A stretch of 64,000 nucleotides of DNA from Mytilus galloprovincialis (lineage: Eukaryota; Mollusca; Bivalvia; Mytilida; Mytilidae), in assembly GCF_965363235.1 (NCBI RefSeq), contig NC_134842.1:39540958-39604957 (forward strand), given 5' to 3'. Below the pieces are notes generated by a model that had not been told where the DNA came from, did not search any database, and saw only the letters and a program-made list of their open reading frames with translations. The first letter of the stretch is position 1. Each line of letters begins with the position of its first letter. The translations under genes were made by a program, and so were the position numbers. Positions 49,417 through 60,483 of this stretch are shown piece after piece.

Positions 49417-49776
49417 ACACATATTATCATCACACTGACACGGCATCGGCGCAAAAAAAAAACCTGGAATCTGAAAAAGAAAAATGAACACGCAGTTGGA
49501 GGTGATGGGACTTATCTTACAAAAATGGGTCCCTCACATTCAAACGAAAAATAGTCAAAATAATTACGAATGGGCTACAGCGAGATTTTATGAAGACAAA
49601 ATTAATTCCAGCAAAACACATTTGAATTTAAAATTGCAAACGGAACCGTACATGACCATTCAGAGGATGTACATCGTGATGTTCACAAATACCCGGGTGA
49701 TGTCGATCTCAGTCAAGTTAAAAACTTGAGGTATCATGTACGCAATGGTAATGTTTATCAAACATTCCATAAATGA
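49417..49776 (+). pseudogene. HYD1-type ADP-ribosyltransferase-like last exon, second broken copy
   Basis: Follows an acceptor-like TTCTTTCGTTTTAATTAG. Reads YHHTDTASAQKKNLESE, then after a shift GGDGTYLTKMGPSHSNEK followed by a stop. Another shift gives NNYEWATARFYEDK, and a third gives EFKIANGTVHDHSEDVHRDV and VDLSQVKNLRYHVRNG, ending at TGA 49774-49776. It is the counterpart of the 41.5-kb copy in the segmental duplication but has more frame breaks. It has Glu where the first copy has its stop. Confidence 0.6.
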
Positions 49777-50199
49777 AAAGAAATTTATCCTTTTCATCAA
49801 TGTACCTTCTTGCAAATTTTGATAATTATAACTTTTTTTTTGTTTCGGATGTTTTGCTATATTTGTAGTTATCAAAACTTACTTTTTTACTGACGTATTT
49901 TAAAGTAAGGTACAGAAGTACTAATAGAGAACAAGCATATCTTTCATAAACTACAAATTGGTAATTATGATTACAATTCAATATATTACATTTGACAATG
50001 AATATATAAACTAATAATTCATGTAATTGTTATAATTATCAAAAATAAAAGTAGTTTGAAATTTATAAATGACAATGTCATCAAATTAAGAACAAACAAT
50101 TATTTAAAATTCTTATTCGTTTAATGTAAAACATTGTGAAACCTAGAAATTCAACATGTTTTTTTTTTATTATACTTCACTCTCACGTATATTAGGGAC

Positions 50200-50385
50200 A
50201 AACTCATATGAAAAACAATTAAAAGTAAAATTACAGAAATACTGAACTCCGAGGAAAATTCAATCGGAAAGTCCCTAATCACATGTCAAAATCAAATGAC
50301 AAAACTCATCAAACGAATGGACAATAACTGTCGTATTCCTGACTTTATACGTCACATTGAGATGTCGGGATCTTTACACGGAGGA
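50200..50385 (-). repeat. Dispersed mussel repeat E fragment
   Basis: 'TACTGAACTCCGAGGAAAATTC', 'AATCGGAAAGTCCCTAATCACA' and 'AACGAATGGACAATAACTGTCG', matching 43.2 kb and reversed 62.2-62.46 kb. Confidence 0.75.
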
Positions 50386-50610
50386 CATATTTAACGGGAT
50401 TTTTTTTTAGTGACTTGACGAAACTTGTAGCTATATTTGGTTGAAATCTAGAAGAAAAAAGTCTTACACTACCTACATGTATTTGCAGTAGATCTCAAGT
50501 CCTGTATCAGATCTAGTGTCTGGAAGAGTGAGAGAGATTATAAAAAATCCGTTTCCAAGGGCAACTTTCAAGGGTATCCATCAATCTTGGAGGGTAAACT
50601 CGTCTAATTA

Positions 50611-51030
50611 TTGGGTAAGTTGTGCCTATTTATGTCCACCTTCGAAGGTAGAGTTGTCTACCATATGAATATTTCATCACCATTTGCGTGTCTTTGTCAA
50701 TTGAGGAAAAACTGGTTCACTAATTGTAAGGTTATCCGCGGCAGGTGTCCACTTGCGATGTGCGAATTGTTTAACAATATGGAATGGCGTCTCAATTTCT
50801 TACGAGGGTCGAATGATAAAAGAGTGGTTTGTCCGCGTTCATTCTTTAGGTTCATAAAGTACTATGTCGGCAAACCAGTTCTACGCATTCTTCCAGGTAA
50901 AGCAACTAATCGTCTGTACAGATCAATTGACAACGAAAACAGATACCATGTCAAAGAGACAACACACAGACTTAAAAGCAGATACTTTGTAATTACTAAA
51001 CCAAGTTTACATTTGTTATTAGAAAAGTGA
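50611..51030 (+). CDS. Unrecognised 139-codon open frame
   Basis: One of the longer frames outside repeats, in sequence somewhat richer in G+C than its surroundings. The translation is mixed in composition: Cys residues in the first third (FACLCQLRKN, GRCPLAMCELF), then a basic section (RSFFRFIKYYVGKPVLR, NRLYRSIDNENRYH, THRLKSRYFVIT). There are no membrane segments and no motif I can name. No paralogue was seen in the window. It could be an exon, part of an unrecognised element, or chance. The start is uncertain because no ATG begins it: the first in-frame ATG is at about 50635. Confidence 0.25.
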   Translation: MGKLCLFMSTFEGRVVYHMNISSPFACLCQLRKNWFTNCKVIRGRCPLAMCELFNNMEWRLNFLRGSNDKRVVCPRSFFRFIKYYVGKPVLRILPGKATNRLYRSIDNENRYHVKETTHRLKSRYFVITKPSLHLLLEK

Positions 51031-51354
51031 CTAAGTAACAAATTCAAGATGCAAACATAATATGATGATAATTCAAACTCTTGAGAAATTTCAAAACCAA
51101 GTAAATTAAAAGTACTGTCCTTGCTTATCACGATTGTTATACCTTATTTAATGACTTATTTTTCTATAAGGTTGAAACTGAACACTCATGCGGTCACTTC
51201 TATTTTAGACAAAACCTATCTGTAACATGTGTAAAGAGATGTTTTATGGAATATTTAAGAGATTCCTTTTTCTTAAGCTTTAATTTGATTGTCTTTAATG
51301 AGGAAACCAGTTCATGTTTTTAAATAAACTAACTACATCGACTGAAGTAGACAC

Positions 51355-51556
51355 TTTTGTTTAATTCGGAGTTTGGTATAACATGTACAACGTCCATTAT
51401 CACTGAACTAGTATACATATTTTCAAGGGTCCAGCTGAAAGACAACTCCGTGGGCGGGAGTTTCTCGCTACATTGAAGACCCTTCGGCTGTTATCTGCTC
51501 TATGGTTGGATTGTTGTCGCTTTGACGCATTCCCCATTTCCTTTCTCAATTTTAAT
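51355..51556 (+). repeat. Retroelement 3' tail
   Basis: 'TCCATTATCACTGAACTAGTATA', 'GGGTCCAGCTGAAAGACAACTC', 'TTTCTCGCTACATTGAAGACCC' and 'CATTCCCCATTTCCTTTCTC'. It is in the same family as 16.3 and 33.4 kb. The frame 51522-51737 starts inside it and is not convincing. Confidence 0.8.
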
Positions 51557-52873
51557 TCAGTGTTTACAAAACATCTTTCATCACAGGTGTTTCAAATTTC
51601 ATTTGGATAGTGGATACACAATGGCAAGTAAAACACTGTTCACCTCAGATACTATTCTTGTAGACAACAACAATGACTCTGTACTCGGAATAACTTCAAT
51701 GCTTAAAATGACACAGTTCAAACAGATATTCAAATAATTTTTTGTTATATATCTTGCGAATTGGCAATACTTATATAGAAATTAGAGTTCTTATGTTAAA
51801 AATACATGTGGATATATAAACTTCAAGAAGAATATCGATTAGGACTTTCTCCCCAATCAACCTAATTATACCTATTAAACATCCTTATCATGCTTATGTA
51901 GACCTTATGCAAAGGCTACAGTTGTTATATTATTTCCAATTTACATATAATTCTTAGGAAAATAAAGTAAAGATTTTTTTTCGACATAATTCTTTTTAAT
52001 GTTCACCGCATACCAATACTACCTCCTTGAACCCGTACCAATGGATGCACGTCATGCGGACCAATTCTATGTAACACTACAAAGTATGCCTGTATTTCAT
52101 TAGTTTAATAGCAATAACTGTCAAGGTCTTCCCATTCATGCAAGGTTAAACAAATTGTCAAATAGATGATCATTTGATATTTTAGGGTCCAGGGAAATAT
52201 TTTGCTGATCGAATAATCATTTTCATCTACTAGTATTGCAACACATATTTATTTCAGATTAAAATCCCTCTCCCAAAAAAATCATATGGCAATTAAATTT
52301 CCTTGAAACTTCATACCTGCATGTAATAACTCTGTACCTTGGATTTCGGATCATATCATCATGCCTCCTGTTTTTGTTGCTCTCATTTATGGATGTCTTA
52401 CTATAAAAAAGAATTTCTCCTATCGCAAGGTACCTTTTCTCAAATTTAAATCGTTCTTATAACAAATGCATGTTACGTTAAACCCACTGCAATTGTTAGT
52501 ACCTGTCCTTAGTCAGGAATCAACAAACGAGAACTACTGAACATCAGATTCCTGACTTTGGAGTTGTATAAAACAAACAAGCGTTGCGGCAGATGAAAAT
52601 TATTAAAAAAATCTTCCTGGACCCCACAACATGCAATATCTTCTTAATTAAGTTTTTGTCATAACGATACATTGTATTTTACATTTTGATGTACAGTACT
52701 ACATTTGATAGTTGATCAATTGTAATTGTTTAAATATATGCATGGCGTATGATTTAGAAATAAAAGACAGTTAAAACAATATATATTCTAATAATGGTTT
52801 ATTTGATTTCGGTCACATTGTTCTGTCGTCGTTTCTTTTTAAGTTCACTACTTTCATTTCTTGTACATAGTTT
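51557..52873. other. No gene recognised; 3' side of the 53-kb gene
   Basis: AT-rich. The part just below 52874 is the presumed 3' untranslated region of the minus-strand gene. No clear AATAAA was assigned. Confidence 0.4.
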
Positions 52874-53259
52874 CTATTTGTATTTTTTTACTTCGTATTT
52901 TCCTGCATTAGTGAAATATATGAAGTCAACCTCGTCTGCTTCATTTAAATTAATGTCTTCACTATACACATATATTTCTCTACCATTTACTGATATGTGT
53001 TTAACCTTACTATCATCCATAACAATTCTGATCACAACATCAACTCTCCCCATATTTTCGAAGTGCTGCCACGCTGTTCCATAGTTATTTAGTGCTAATG
53101 CCATCCTACCATTTTCAGGACCTAGTGGGGTATCGTATGTTCCTTCACCATGATTGACATTTAATCCGTTTGGTTTTGTTTTAGATTGGTTTATTACACC
53201 CGATTCTTTAATTGCTGCAGCAGATGCAGATGTGGTACAATGGTGAAAAACGATTTGTT
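52874..53259 (-). CDS. Putative HYD1-type ADP-ribosyltransferase, terminal exon (intact)
   Basis: An open exon of 127 codons follows an acceptor-like ATATTTTAG. It reads QIVFHHCTTSASAAAIKESG with candidate His5/His6, then VNHGEGTYDTPLGPENG with candidate Tyr41, a strand (VDVVIRIVM), and REIYVYSEDINLNEADEV with Asp101 as candidate third residue. It ends KKYK at TAG 52876-52874. The order HH-T, SGxI..S, HGxGxY.T and then Y..xDINL matches the HYD1 ADP-ribosyltransferase family, whose bacterial members are secreted-toxin effectors that use NAD+. It aligns with the two broken copies at 41.5 and 49.4 kb, including the exon phase. The N-terminal exon(s) are not established. Function in the animal is unknown. 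It could have been co-opted for defence, or be inactive: the loop around 41-60 is unlike the paralogues. Confidence 0.6.
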
Positions 53260-54492
53260 CTAAAATATATCAAAAGATTTTTAGACTTATCATGAACCAT
53301 TAAGATTTTACAACACATTGAAGTAATATATAGGAACACATATTAACCTTAAACAATATGTCATCAAAATAAAATATTCCCTCCGTTTTCTTAATTATAA
53401 CAAGTGTATATATATAGATATCTTGTTCATTTTTTTTCTATAATCACATACGATATGTGCGTTTAAGTGCGTTTCCTTGTTTGTAACAAAAAAGAGGCTG
53501 CACATTTATTTACGTTTACACGGAAGTAAACGCGAAAGTGAACGCCCGTTTACTATTTAAAAAAAGAACGTGTTTACCTGCTAGATCAATGGCGGTTTAC
53601 CTCTCATGTCTACCGCAATTTTAGTGTTAACGAAGAGTGAAGGGTGCGTTCACATCAAGTGCATGCGAATACACGCTTTATGCTTTCCCACACATTTTTA
53701 TGTAATGCTTGTTTACACACAACTGTACGTATGTAAATATCAAGTCACTAGCGGCGTATTTTCGAAATCTTTAATCTTATTGATTTGTCGTAGTCCCGAT
53801 CACAAAAAGTGAACTGCCAATGTCAGACGATGCATGCCAAACATGAAACATTTACCCTTTCGACGCACATTGTCTTGCTCCAACTAAAGATCCTGCAATT
53901 CCCATGGTTTTGACTCGATTGATTAGATCATCACATCAGTAAAATTTATGTTACAATCTCATCAATCGAGTCAAAACCATTGGAATTGCAGGATCTTTAG
54001 TTGGAGCAACATTTATGTTTTTTTATGATTAACAGCAAAAAAAAATCAATCACTATTTCAGACATTATTTTCTTTTCAACGATGCGCAGTAGGCAAGTCA
54101 TAAATAATAAATAGTTTCTGCTAATTTCTTCTTAGGTTTTATTAAGGAAGTTTAATAATAGAGAGGAGAAGGCATATAATTTATTTTGTTAACTATTTGC
54201 TCCTTAAATTGATGTTGCTTGATTTTCGTTTAACGTTACTGCGAGATAACCTTATTGCACAAATCGCGTAAAAAGCCACGGTTTTGTCTTGAAAATACGT
54301 TTACCTTTCACCTATTCATAGATCTCATAGATGTACATTATGATGAGCAAATACGACAATAATTGTAAATTTAAATTAGCAAGTAAACTAAGTGTACAAA
54401 TATTTATTACAACGTCTTTCTAATGATGTATGATATAATGTTCAGTTTGTTAAAGTAAGGTGGAATATGAAATATATATATTTTGAACTTAC
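53260..54492 (-). other. Putative intron of the ADP-ribosyltransferase-like gene
   Basis: Runs from a GTAAGT donor at 54492-54487 to the ATATTTTAG acceptor at 53260. It contains a GTTTAC/GTAAAC-rich patch at 53505-53600 and the near-perfect hairpin at 53875-54009. The 68-codon plus-strand frame at 53606 is not convincing. Confidence 0.4.
53875..54009. repeat. Near-perfect 53-bp hairpin
   Basis: Arms 53875-53928 and 53957-54009 (TTGCTCCAACTAAAGATCCT... and its reverse complement) differ at about two positions. The loop is about 28 bp. The arms are far more alike than those of the other hairpins here, so the structure is recent or maintained. Confidence 0.85.
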
Positions 54493-54512
54493 TCATATTT
54501 TCTCTCTGAATT
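54493..54512 (-). CDS. Candidate 20-nt micro-exon of the 53-kb gene
   Basis: The minus strand reads TTCTTTTTTTCAG, then 20 nt (AATTCAGAGAGAAAATATGA), then GTAAGT. Joined to 53259 it keeps the phase (…IQRENM then K/QIV) without a stop. Both splice signals are strong by eye, but a 20-nt exon could be chance. Confidence 0.35.
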
Positions 54513-55079
54513 CTGAAAAAAAGAACAGAATTACACAAAAACGGTTATGCATTATCTGTGTTTGGTATTCATTTTTTAACATGTTTATTATACTACAATC
54601 GAAAAATCATTAGAACATGTAAAAGTTTATCAAACGGAATAATATTGAAATAAGGAGACTCGAGGGTACAAAAAAATTAGCAAAATTTAAATATTTTCAT
54701 TTTTATTGCAAATTTTATTTTTTACACCTTAAGTTTTTACTCTATAATATGGTACAAAAATCATAAAAAAAGATCAATTTATTTGGTCCTATATGACTTC
54801 TGAAATGTTCATACCAACGAACAACCTCCAAATGATTTCCCGTTGGTGAGAAATCCTTTTTAACTCATAAGTGACCTATATTTTTTATTACTTTTTTCAA
54901 ATAATGTGTACATAAACTATACTATTTTAAAAAGTATGCGAATTCTGTGATTTCGTTCTTTTTTCCCTCAATATTACCTTTTTTTTTCTTTTAGTTCAAC
55001 ATGAAATTTTTTAATATATTTTATTCTTCCATGTGTAAGATTATTTAGAAAAAAGAAAACTGCAAATAACTTTATTACA

Positions 55080-58000
55080 TATTTATTTGATTATATTAAA
55101 AAATCAAACCCTCACAAATAAAGTTGAGTTCTAATAAATATTTTTTCTAAAATGAGACTGGTTTTCCGAAAATATTTGTTATATTAACACTACACAACAG
55201 CTGACATAAACATGATAAAGGACGTTAATGATTTTTTAAAACCCGATCTATAAACCACAATAAAGCTTTGAACTGAACACAATGAAGGATAAAAAAAAAT
55301 CGAACAACATTTTCGAAGGTTTAAATGGAACAATGGAATTGCACCAGGTAGAAGATGGATGTGATAAGGATGATTGCTGTTATAATTTTTATCGATTTCC
55401 AATCACCATTCAGTGTAACCAAACGATATGTTTGTGTGCTTTAGCTATGCGTTTTAAAGTATCGGCTATTGTATTATTCAGATTAAACAAATATCTAATT
55501 GTGAGATTGATATGAACATATATTTGTTATACATCAAGTAAAATCTTTAAGAAAAAATCCTATTGCTGTTAAGAGGCCAAGTTAGTAAGCACTTAGCTTC
55601 ACACGGAATGTGATTTTTTAAAATTTACATTAAAACTATGCTAAATCATAGGAAATATAACATAAAATATTTTTTTTACCATATTTGTGCAAATATTGGA
55701 CTTAAACTGTTTCCATAGTAACGAATGAACGAAGCTCATATAGCATGCTATATAGTCTATAATTTTGGGAAAATCATCAAAAATATGGCATTTTAGCATG
55801 TCAAAACAACAAAGAAACTGCAGATAATATTTATTTTCAATCATTTCCATAAGAATATGATCAGTTATAACAAATAACAATATGTCAATTGTAACTTTAT
55901 ATATTGTTGTGTAGTTACTATAGTAACTTGTAGAACACATGTGTTTTCGGTTAAAACCACAAGAAAAATGTGTTACAATTGTTCAAGTTCCCTGCTTAAA
56001 AACGCAACAGAGCTGACTTTTCGAAATCACATTTTCCTGAAGCAAACTAACTGTACTATCACCTTATCCAATAAAATTTTGAAGCCCATGATCTTATAAA
56101 AAAAATTAAACAAAAAATTTCAATTTTTTCGGTAATTTCACAAATTGATGAGGAAATGTTTAGATACAATGTGATACCCTACAATATTTTTTTTGTCATT
56201 TTAGTAAACATTTATTAAATGAAAAACATAACAGGGTCCAAGAACAATATGATAACAGTCTTTTTTACAAGTAAAAAAACCCATAGCAACCAAATTTACA
56301 CCATAGCAACATTAAAAACTGCCTTTGCACCAGGCCTATGTTGCTTAACATTTGATTTCTGGTCATTTTCATATGTTTTATCATGCATCTAGAAAATATA
56401 TTTACAAGCAACACTGAATGACAATATTAATATAAAAAATGACCCAACAGCCCTGTCAGCCATAACAAATTTTACATAGCAACATAATTGGTGCCTTAGA
56501 AACATGATAAATTTAGTGCTTAAAATGGAAATCTGTAGGTTTAATAAAAATTGATATAATGAGTCATTTATGTTCACCAATTTTTAATCAATATCCAATT
56601 GCTTTAGTATAATTCAAAGAAAAAAATAAAAGTTTTATACACAGTACCCCAAAGCAACAAAAAAATAAAAGCTGTATACACAGTACACCATAGCATGAAA
56701 GTTTGAACTTTAGAAACATAAAATGCAAAATGTTAAAAATCATTTTTTTTTACATAGCAAGGTAAGATAGATATTTAAAAAAAATATAAACAAGCAATGT
56801 CAGAATTTAACATCTGCATTGAAAGCAGCAAAATGACATACTAAGTAACTTTTAAATTACCTTAACAACAGGGTGAAGTTTTTGCTAAAATTTTCAATCT
56901 TTTATTGATACTTTGGAATTGCAATTCCATTTTTTATAATTGTTTTAAACAAGGTGTTTACATTTAATCCTGTATTCCAATAACTGTAAACACAATCAAT
57001 AACAACCTGCACATCTTTCTTCAACATGTTTAGCTGCGAAAGTCCATACTTTATCAATCATTGTCAGCACAGATTAACTCTCAATTAACTTTATCGATAT
57101 TCACAAAACCATGTTAAAATTTACACACACGAGATTGTACCCCTTTTTTTTTTTTAAATCAAGACAAAATAAGCTAGGGCATTATAACTTATAACATGAA
57201 AAAAGCAACCTTTCCAAATGCATACCTTTAAAATAAGGGCGTTGTCTAATTATTTGTTTTCTCTAAAAATAAACCTTTGGGCTCCAAAATTACCTTTTCT
57301 TACAACAGCAATAATATTTTCTGTAAAACAACAGCTTTCATTTCGACATTGGAAACGCTGCAGATTAAAAATTTGGCATACAACTTTTTGAAATGTTTAA
57401 ATGGAACAACAGAAACGCGGGTAACTTCCTCTTCCTCCTCCTCATCATTAGTTAGCATAAGCAGAATTTTCAATAGCAAGCTATTGGAAATATTACCATC
57501 CATCGTATGATATGTGCTATTGCACATCGTTCTACGTAATTATTTGTTTGTGTCGAATCGCTATTGACACCAAAGGATTATTTATTGAAAAAATGTGAAA
57601 TGTGAAATGCATATTGCTATGTATTTTAATACGATACATAGGAGCCTATTAGAATTTATAACAAAGTTGTATTTGCCAATTTTATCATTTTGTATTATAA
57701 ACAAGTATTTAAAAAGAAGATCCAAAAATGGTGAATCGACACAAATACAATGACACGTCAAATGTTCAGAAAACCATAGAATGTCTTTCCATCCCAGTTG
57801 TTTGGCATAAAAATGTAAACTTCCGGTTCAAAATGATGTTTCCAGTAATAGAAAGCTTACATTTATAGGCTAATTTCAGGCTAATTTAAAAAAAATATGG
57901 GTTCTTTACACTTTTTCTAGGTGTAAGGGAAATACCAAAATATGTTTGAAATCGATATTGCATGTATAATAACCCAAACATTTAAACCGATAAATCATTA

Positions 58001-58230
58001 AAAATTGACCAGAAGGATAAACATTAGGTCAATAGCTTTAATCTAATCCTTAATTTCCATGTATCTTACATGTATAAGTGGCAGTATTCATTTTCTCACA
58101 ATGATTTTAAGATGTATAGAATCAAAATATGCATACCTTTCACAATAACAGTGTTTTTCAAAAGTTGATACTGGTTTTTTGAAAATGCTATTTTAAAATA
58201 CAGATTTAAAAAGAACCATTTTTTCTTGCA
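55080..58230 (-). repeat. Exon-like repeat copies upstream of the 53-kb gene
   Basis: Three diverged copies of the 8-15-kb repeat lie at about 55110-55400, 57220-57530 and 58080-58220, in the same orientation. The 57-kb copy includes a 75-codon frame (57527-57300) with an acidic run (NDEEEEEEVTRV), VPFKHFKKLYAKF and MKAVV. The 55-kb copy has the corresponding IPLFHLNLRKCC. So the repeat unit extends further upstream than in the 8-15-kb array. It is followed in two copies by a donor-like AAAGGTATGC or equivalent. Whether any copy is transcribed is unknown. Between copies the sequence is AT-rich with many CATAGCAAC motifs (56280-56700) and no gene. Confidence 0.45.
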
Positions 58231-58929
58231 AAACCTGTTCCTGTTTTTGTTTACAATGAAAACTATGCAGTTAATACTTCATTACATAACGAAGAATTAA
58301 TCAGAATTTTATATTTAATATATAAAATATCATTTCATTTGTTGAAAATGGACTTCGTGCTAGCATGCCATCCTCTAATTGTTATATAATATTAATATAA
58401 TATTTGGCCTTTTACAATGCGTTTAAGATGCATAAAATGACATTTATTGATAAGTAAACATCTATCTGTAAGGCTTTTTGTATGCATGTTATATAAATCA
58501 ATAATAAAAGGAAACCTGTAAATATCTAAATTGCTCATAAATTTCTCAAATCACAACGAGGATAATCATAATGTATGTGAAACGTACTGTAGTGACAATT
58601 CATTAAAACACTGTTTTGTCATTACGTTGATAACGGCGTATGTATATAACTTCGTATATAATATACATTAATTGAGGTGTATCTCGCTCACATAAGTGAT
58701 AAACACTTATCTGAATAAAATTCAATGACACAGTGACAAACATAGAAAAGGTAGATTATGACTATGTATAGTTATTCTATTATATAACTAAATTATCATC
58801 TTTAAAAAATGGTTCTTGATTTTATAGTTGTTTGTTCCTTTTTGAAACTGATTTTAAGTTTGAATAATCCTATACTTATCTCATTTTTGTTTCGTAAATA
58901 CCAATTAAGAATCGTTATGGAATAACCGT

Positions 58930-59235
58930 TTCACAAATGATATCGGATATGTTCCTTACGTCGTTACTACACTCCCCTTCCCTTTTATGAATGTGACCTA
59001 CCGAATTAGACTATTTACTTGATTTGATATCCGATAAGCGGACCTGAGATCACCCCTAGTTTTTGGTGGTGTTCATGGTGTTCGTGCTGCTTATTCTGTA
59101 GTTTTCTATGTCGTGTCATGTGTACTATTGTTTGTTTGTTTGTCTTTTTTCATTTTTAGTTATGGCGTTGACAGTTTATTTTCGATTTATAAGTTTGACT
59201 GTCCCTCTGGTTTCTTTCGTCCGTCTTTTAGATCA
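58930..59235 (+). repeat. Dispersed mussel repeat F
   Basis: 'ACTCCCCTTCCCTTTTATGAATG', 'GCGGACCTGAGATCACCCCTAG', 'TAGTTTTCTATGTCGTGTCATG' and 'TTTGACTGTCCCTCTGGT' occur in order. From memory this is a frequent bivalve repeat. There is no coding capacity. Confidence 0.65.
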
Positions 59236-60483
59236 CGTATTTTAGAACACGTACAACTACCAACATTTAATTGTCTGTAGACATTTAAATTTTGTGTCAT
59301 ATTATTAAACCCTAGGGTATGTCACAGAATTAGCGGTTCTTCTGATATTCTACATTGTATTCAATAATCATTAAATATAGCGTTATATTCGCCAATACAA
59401 ATGTTTCGGCTCAACAAATTTCATATTGGTGAGAGCGAATCTCAAATTGCCATACGGAATTTACTGACCCCATATATACCGTATTGCGTCACTAGCACAC
59501 TAACGTGTGAAATTCAGACTAGTGACCTATAAAAATGTGCAAATCGCCAATACCGTTAGCATTAAGAGACTACCTCCCTTGATACTACAAAAACAGATGC
59601 CAACAATAAAAAACTTGTTTGATTTAAATGTGTCTTATGAATTTATTTCAATATTCACCATCATTTCTTCGTCTGTTGAAATATTTAAGATTTTTTCTCA
59701 GTACCGTTTGGTTTTATAAAAGGGACATAACACTACTACTTACCATGTATGGAATTAGCCCTGCATCCATACTAACCAAAATTTGGAATATACAAGGTCT
59801 CCACGTGGACGAAATGGACAGGAGGTAAGATAAAAGTTTTTGTCGGATTTCCTGTGCTAAGGCAATTATTTATCTAAATTATCATTAGCATGATGAATAT
59901 GCAAAGACAATTAACCTAACAATAAAGAGTAGACCAAACTCATCACTTCCTTATTTGTTATAATATCTCATATATACTGGCCAACAACAAAAATTTGAAT
60001 GCATTTGCAGATATTTGAATACTGAATTCTTATTTTCAAAATCAATCATGTTAAGTGCTGACTTTTGTTATAATTTTCTGCAAAATAAATCTGACCCCTA
60101 TATTCAATAACACGATATTTGCTCCATTTCCAATTTGATCAGATTATTTTTATCATACATGTATGCATTTGCTTTGCAAATATATGTTTATCATTTGATA
60201 ACATTACAGTTTTTCAATTTATCAAATATATTTGATACATCGATCTTCAAACTAGTGTATATTTACTTTTGTTGACTAGTATATTGTTGATACACCTGCA
60301 GTATGTGAAATTATTTTATGTGGTTAAATAGATACACTCTTATTTATTGTATTAGTTAAAAATCACTAATTTAAGGAAGTTAAATCTTTGATTAAAACAG
60401 TGAGTTTGGATTTTTCATCGTTAAAATTTGTAAACGAGGTAAGGTCCTAAGTTTTATTTTTTTTCAAATGCATGTATTGTACT
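59236..60483. other. No gene recognised; contains short repeat at 59451-59503
   Basis: Holds the partner of the 25.1-kb short repeat and otherwise AT-rich sequence. Frames at 59507-59828 have no motif. Confidence 0.4.

Larger units (their letters stand above)
42690..50060. repeat. Tandem segmental duplication, copy 2, with insertions
   Basis: Matches copy 1 but is expanded by insertions: about 42995-43648 (repeats C and E), about 43830-44163 (hairpin), 44225-44355 (repeat A) and about 44932-48299 (TIR element). At each site copy 1 reads straight through. Confidence 0.7.

Noticed and set aside
52874..53259. C1q-domain protein, a common first guess for a short mussel terminal exon
   Set aside because: The aromatic and glycine pattern of C1q is absent, while the HH-T, SGxI and HGxGxY.T series and two paralogues support an ADP-ribosyltransferase-like domain.
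55282..55515. 77-codon plus-strand ORF with a Cys-rich patch (DGCDKDDCC)
   Set aside because: It is antisense to a copy of the exon-like repeat that can be aligned with the minus-strand reading at 57.3-57.5 kb. No signal peptide or homologue is apparent.
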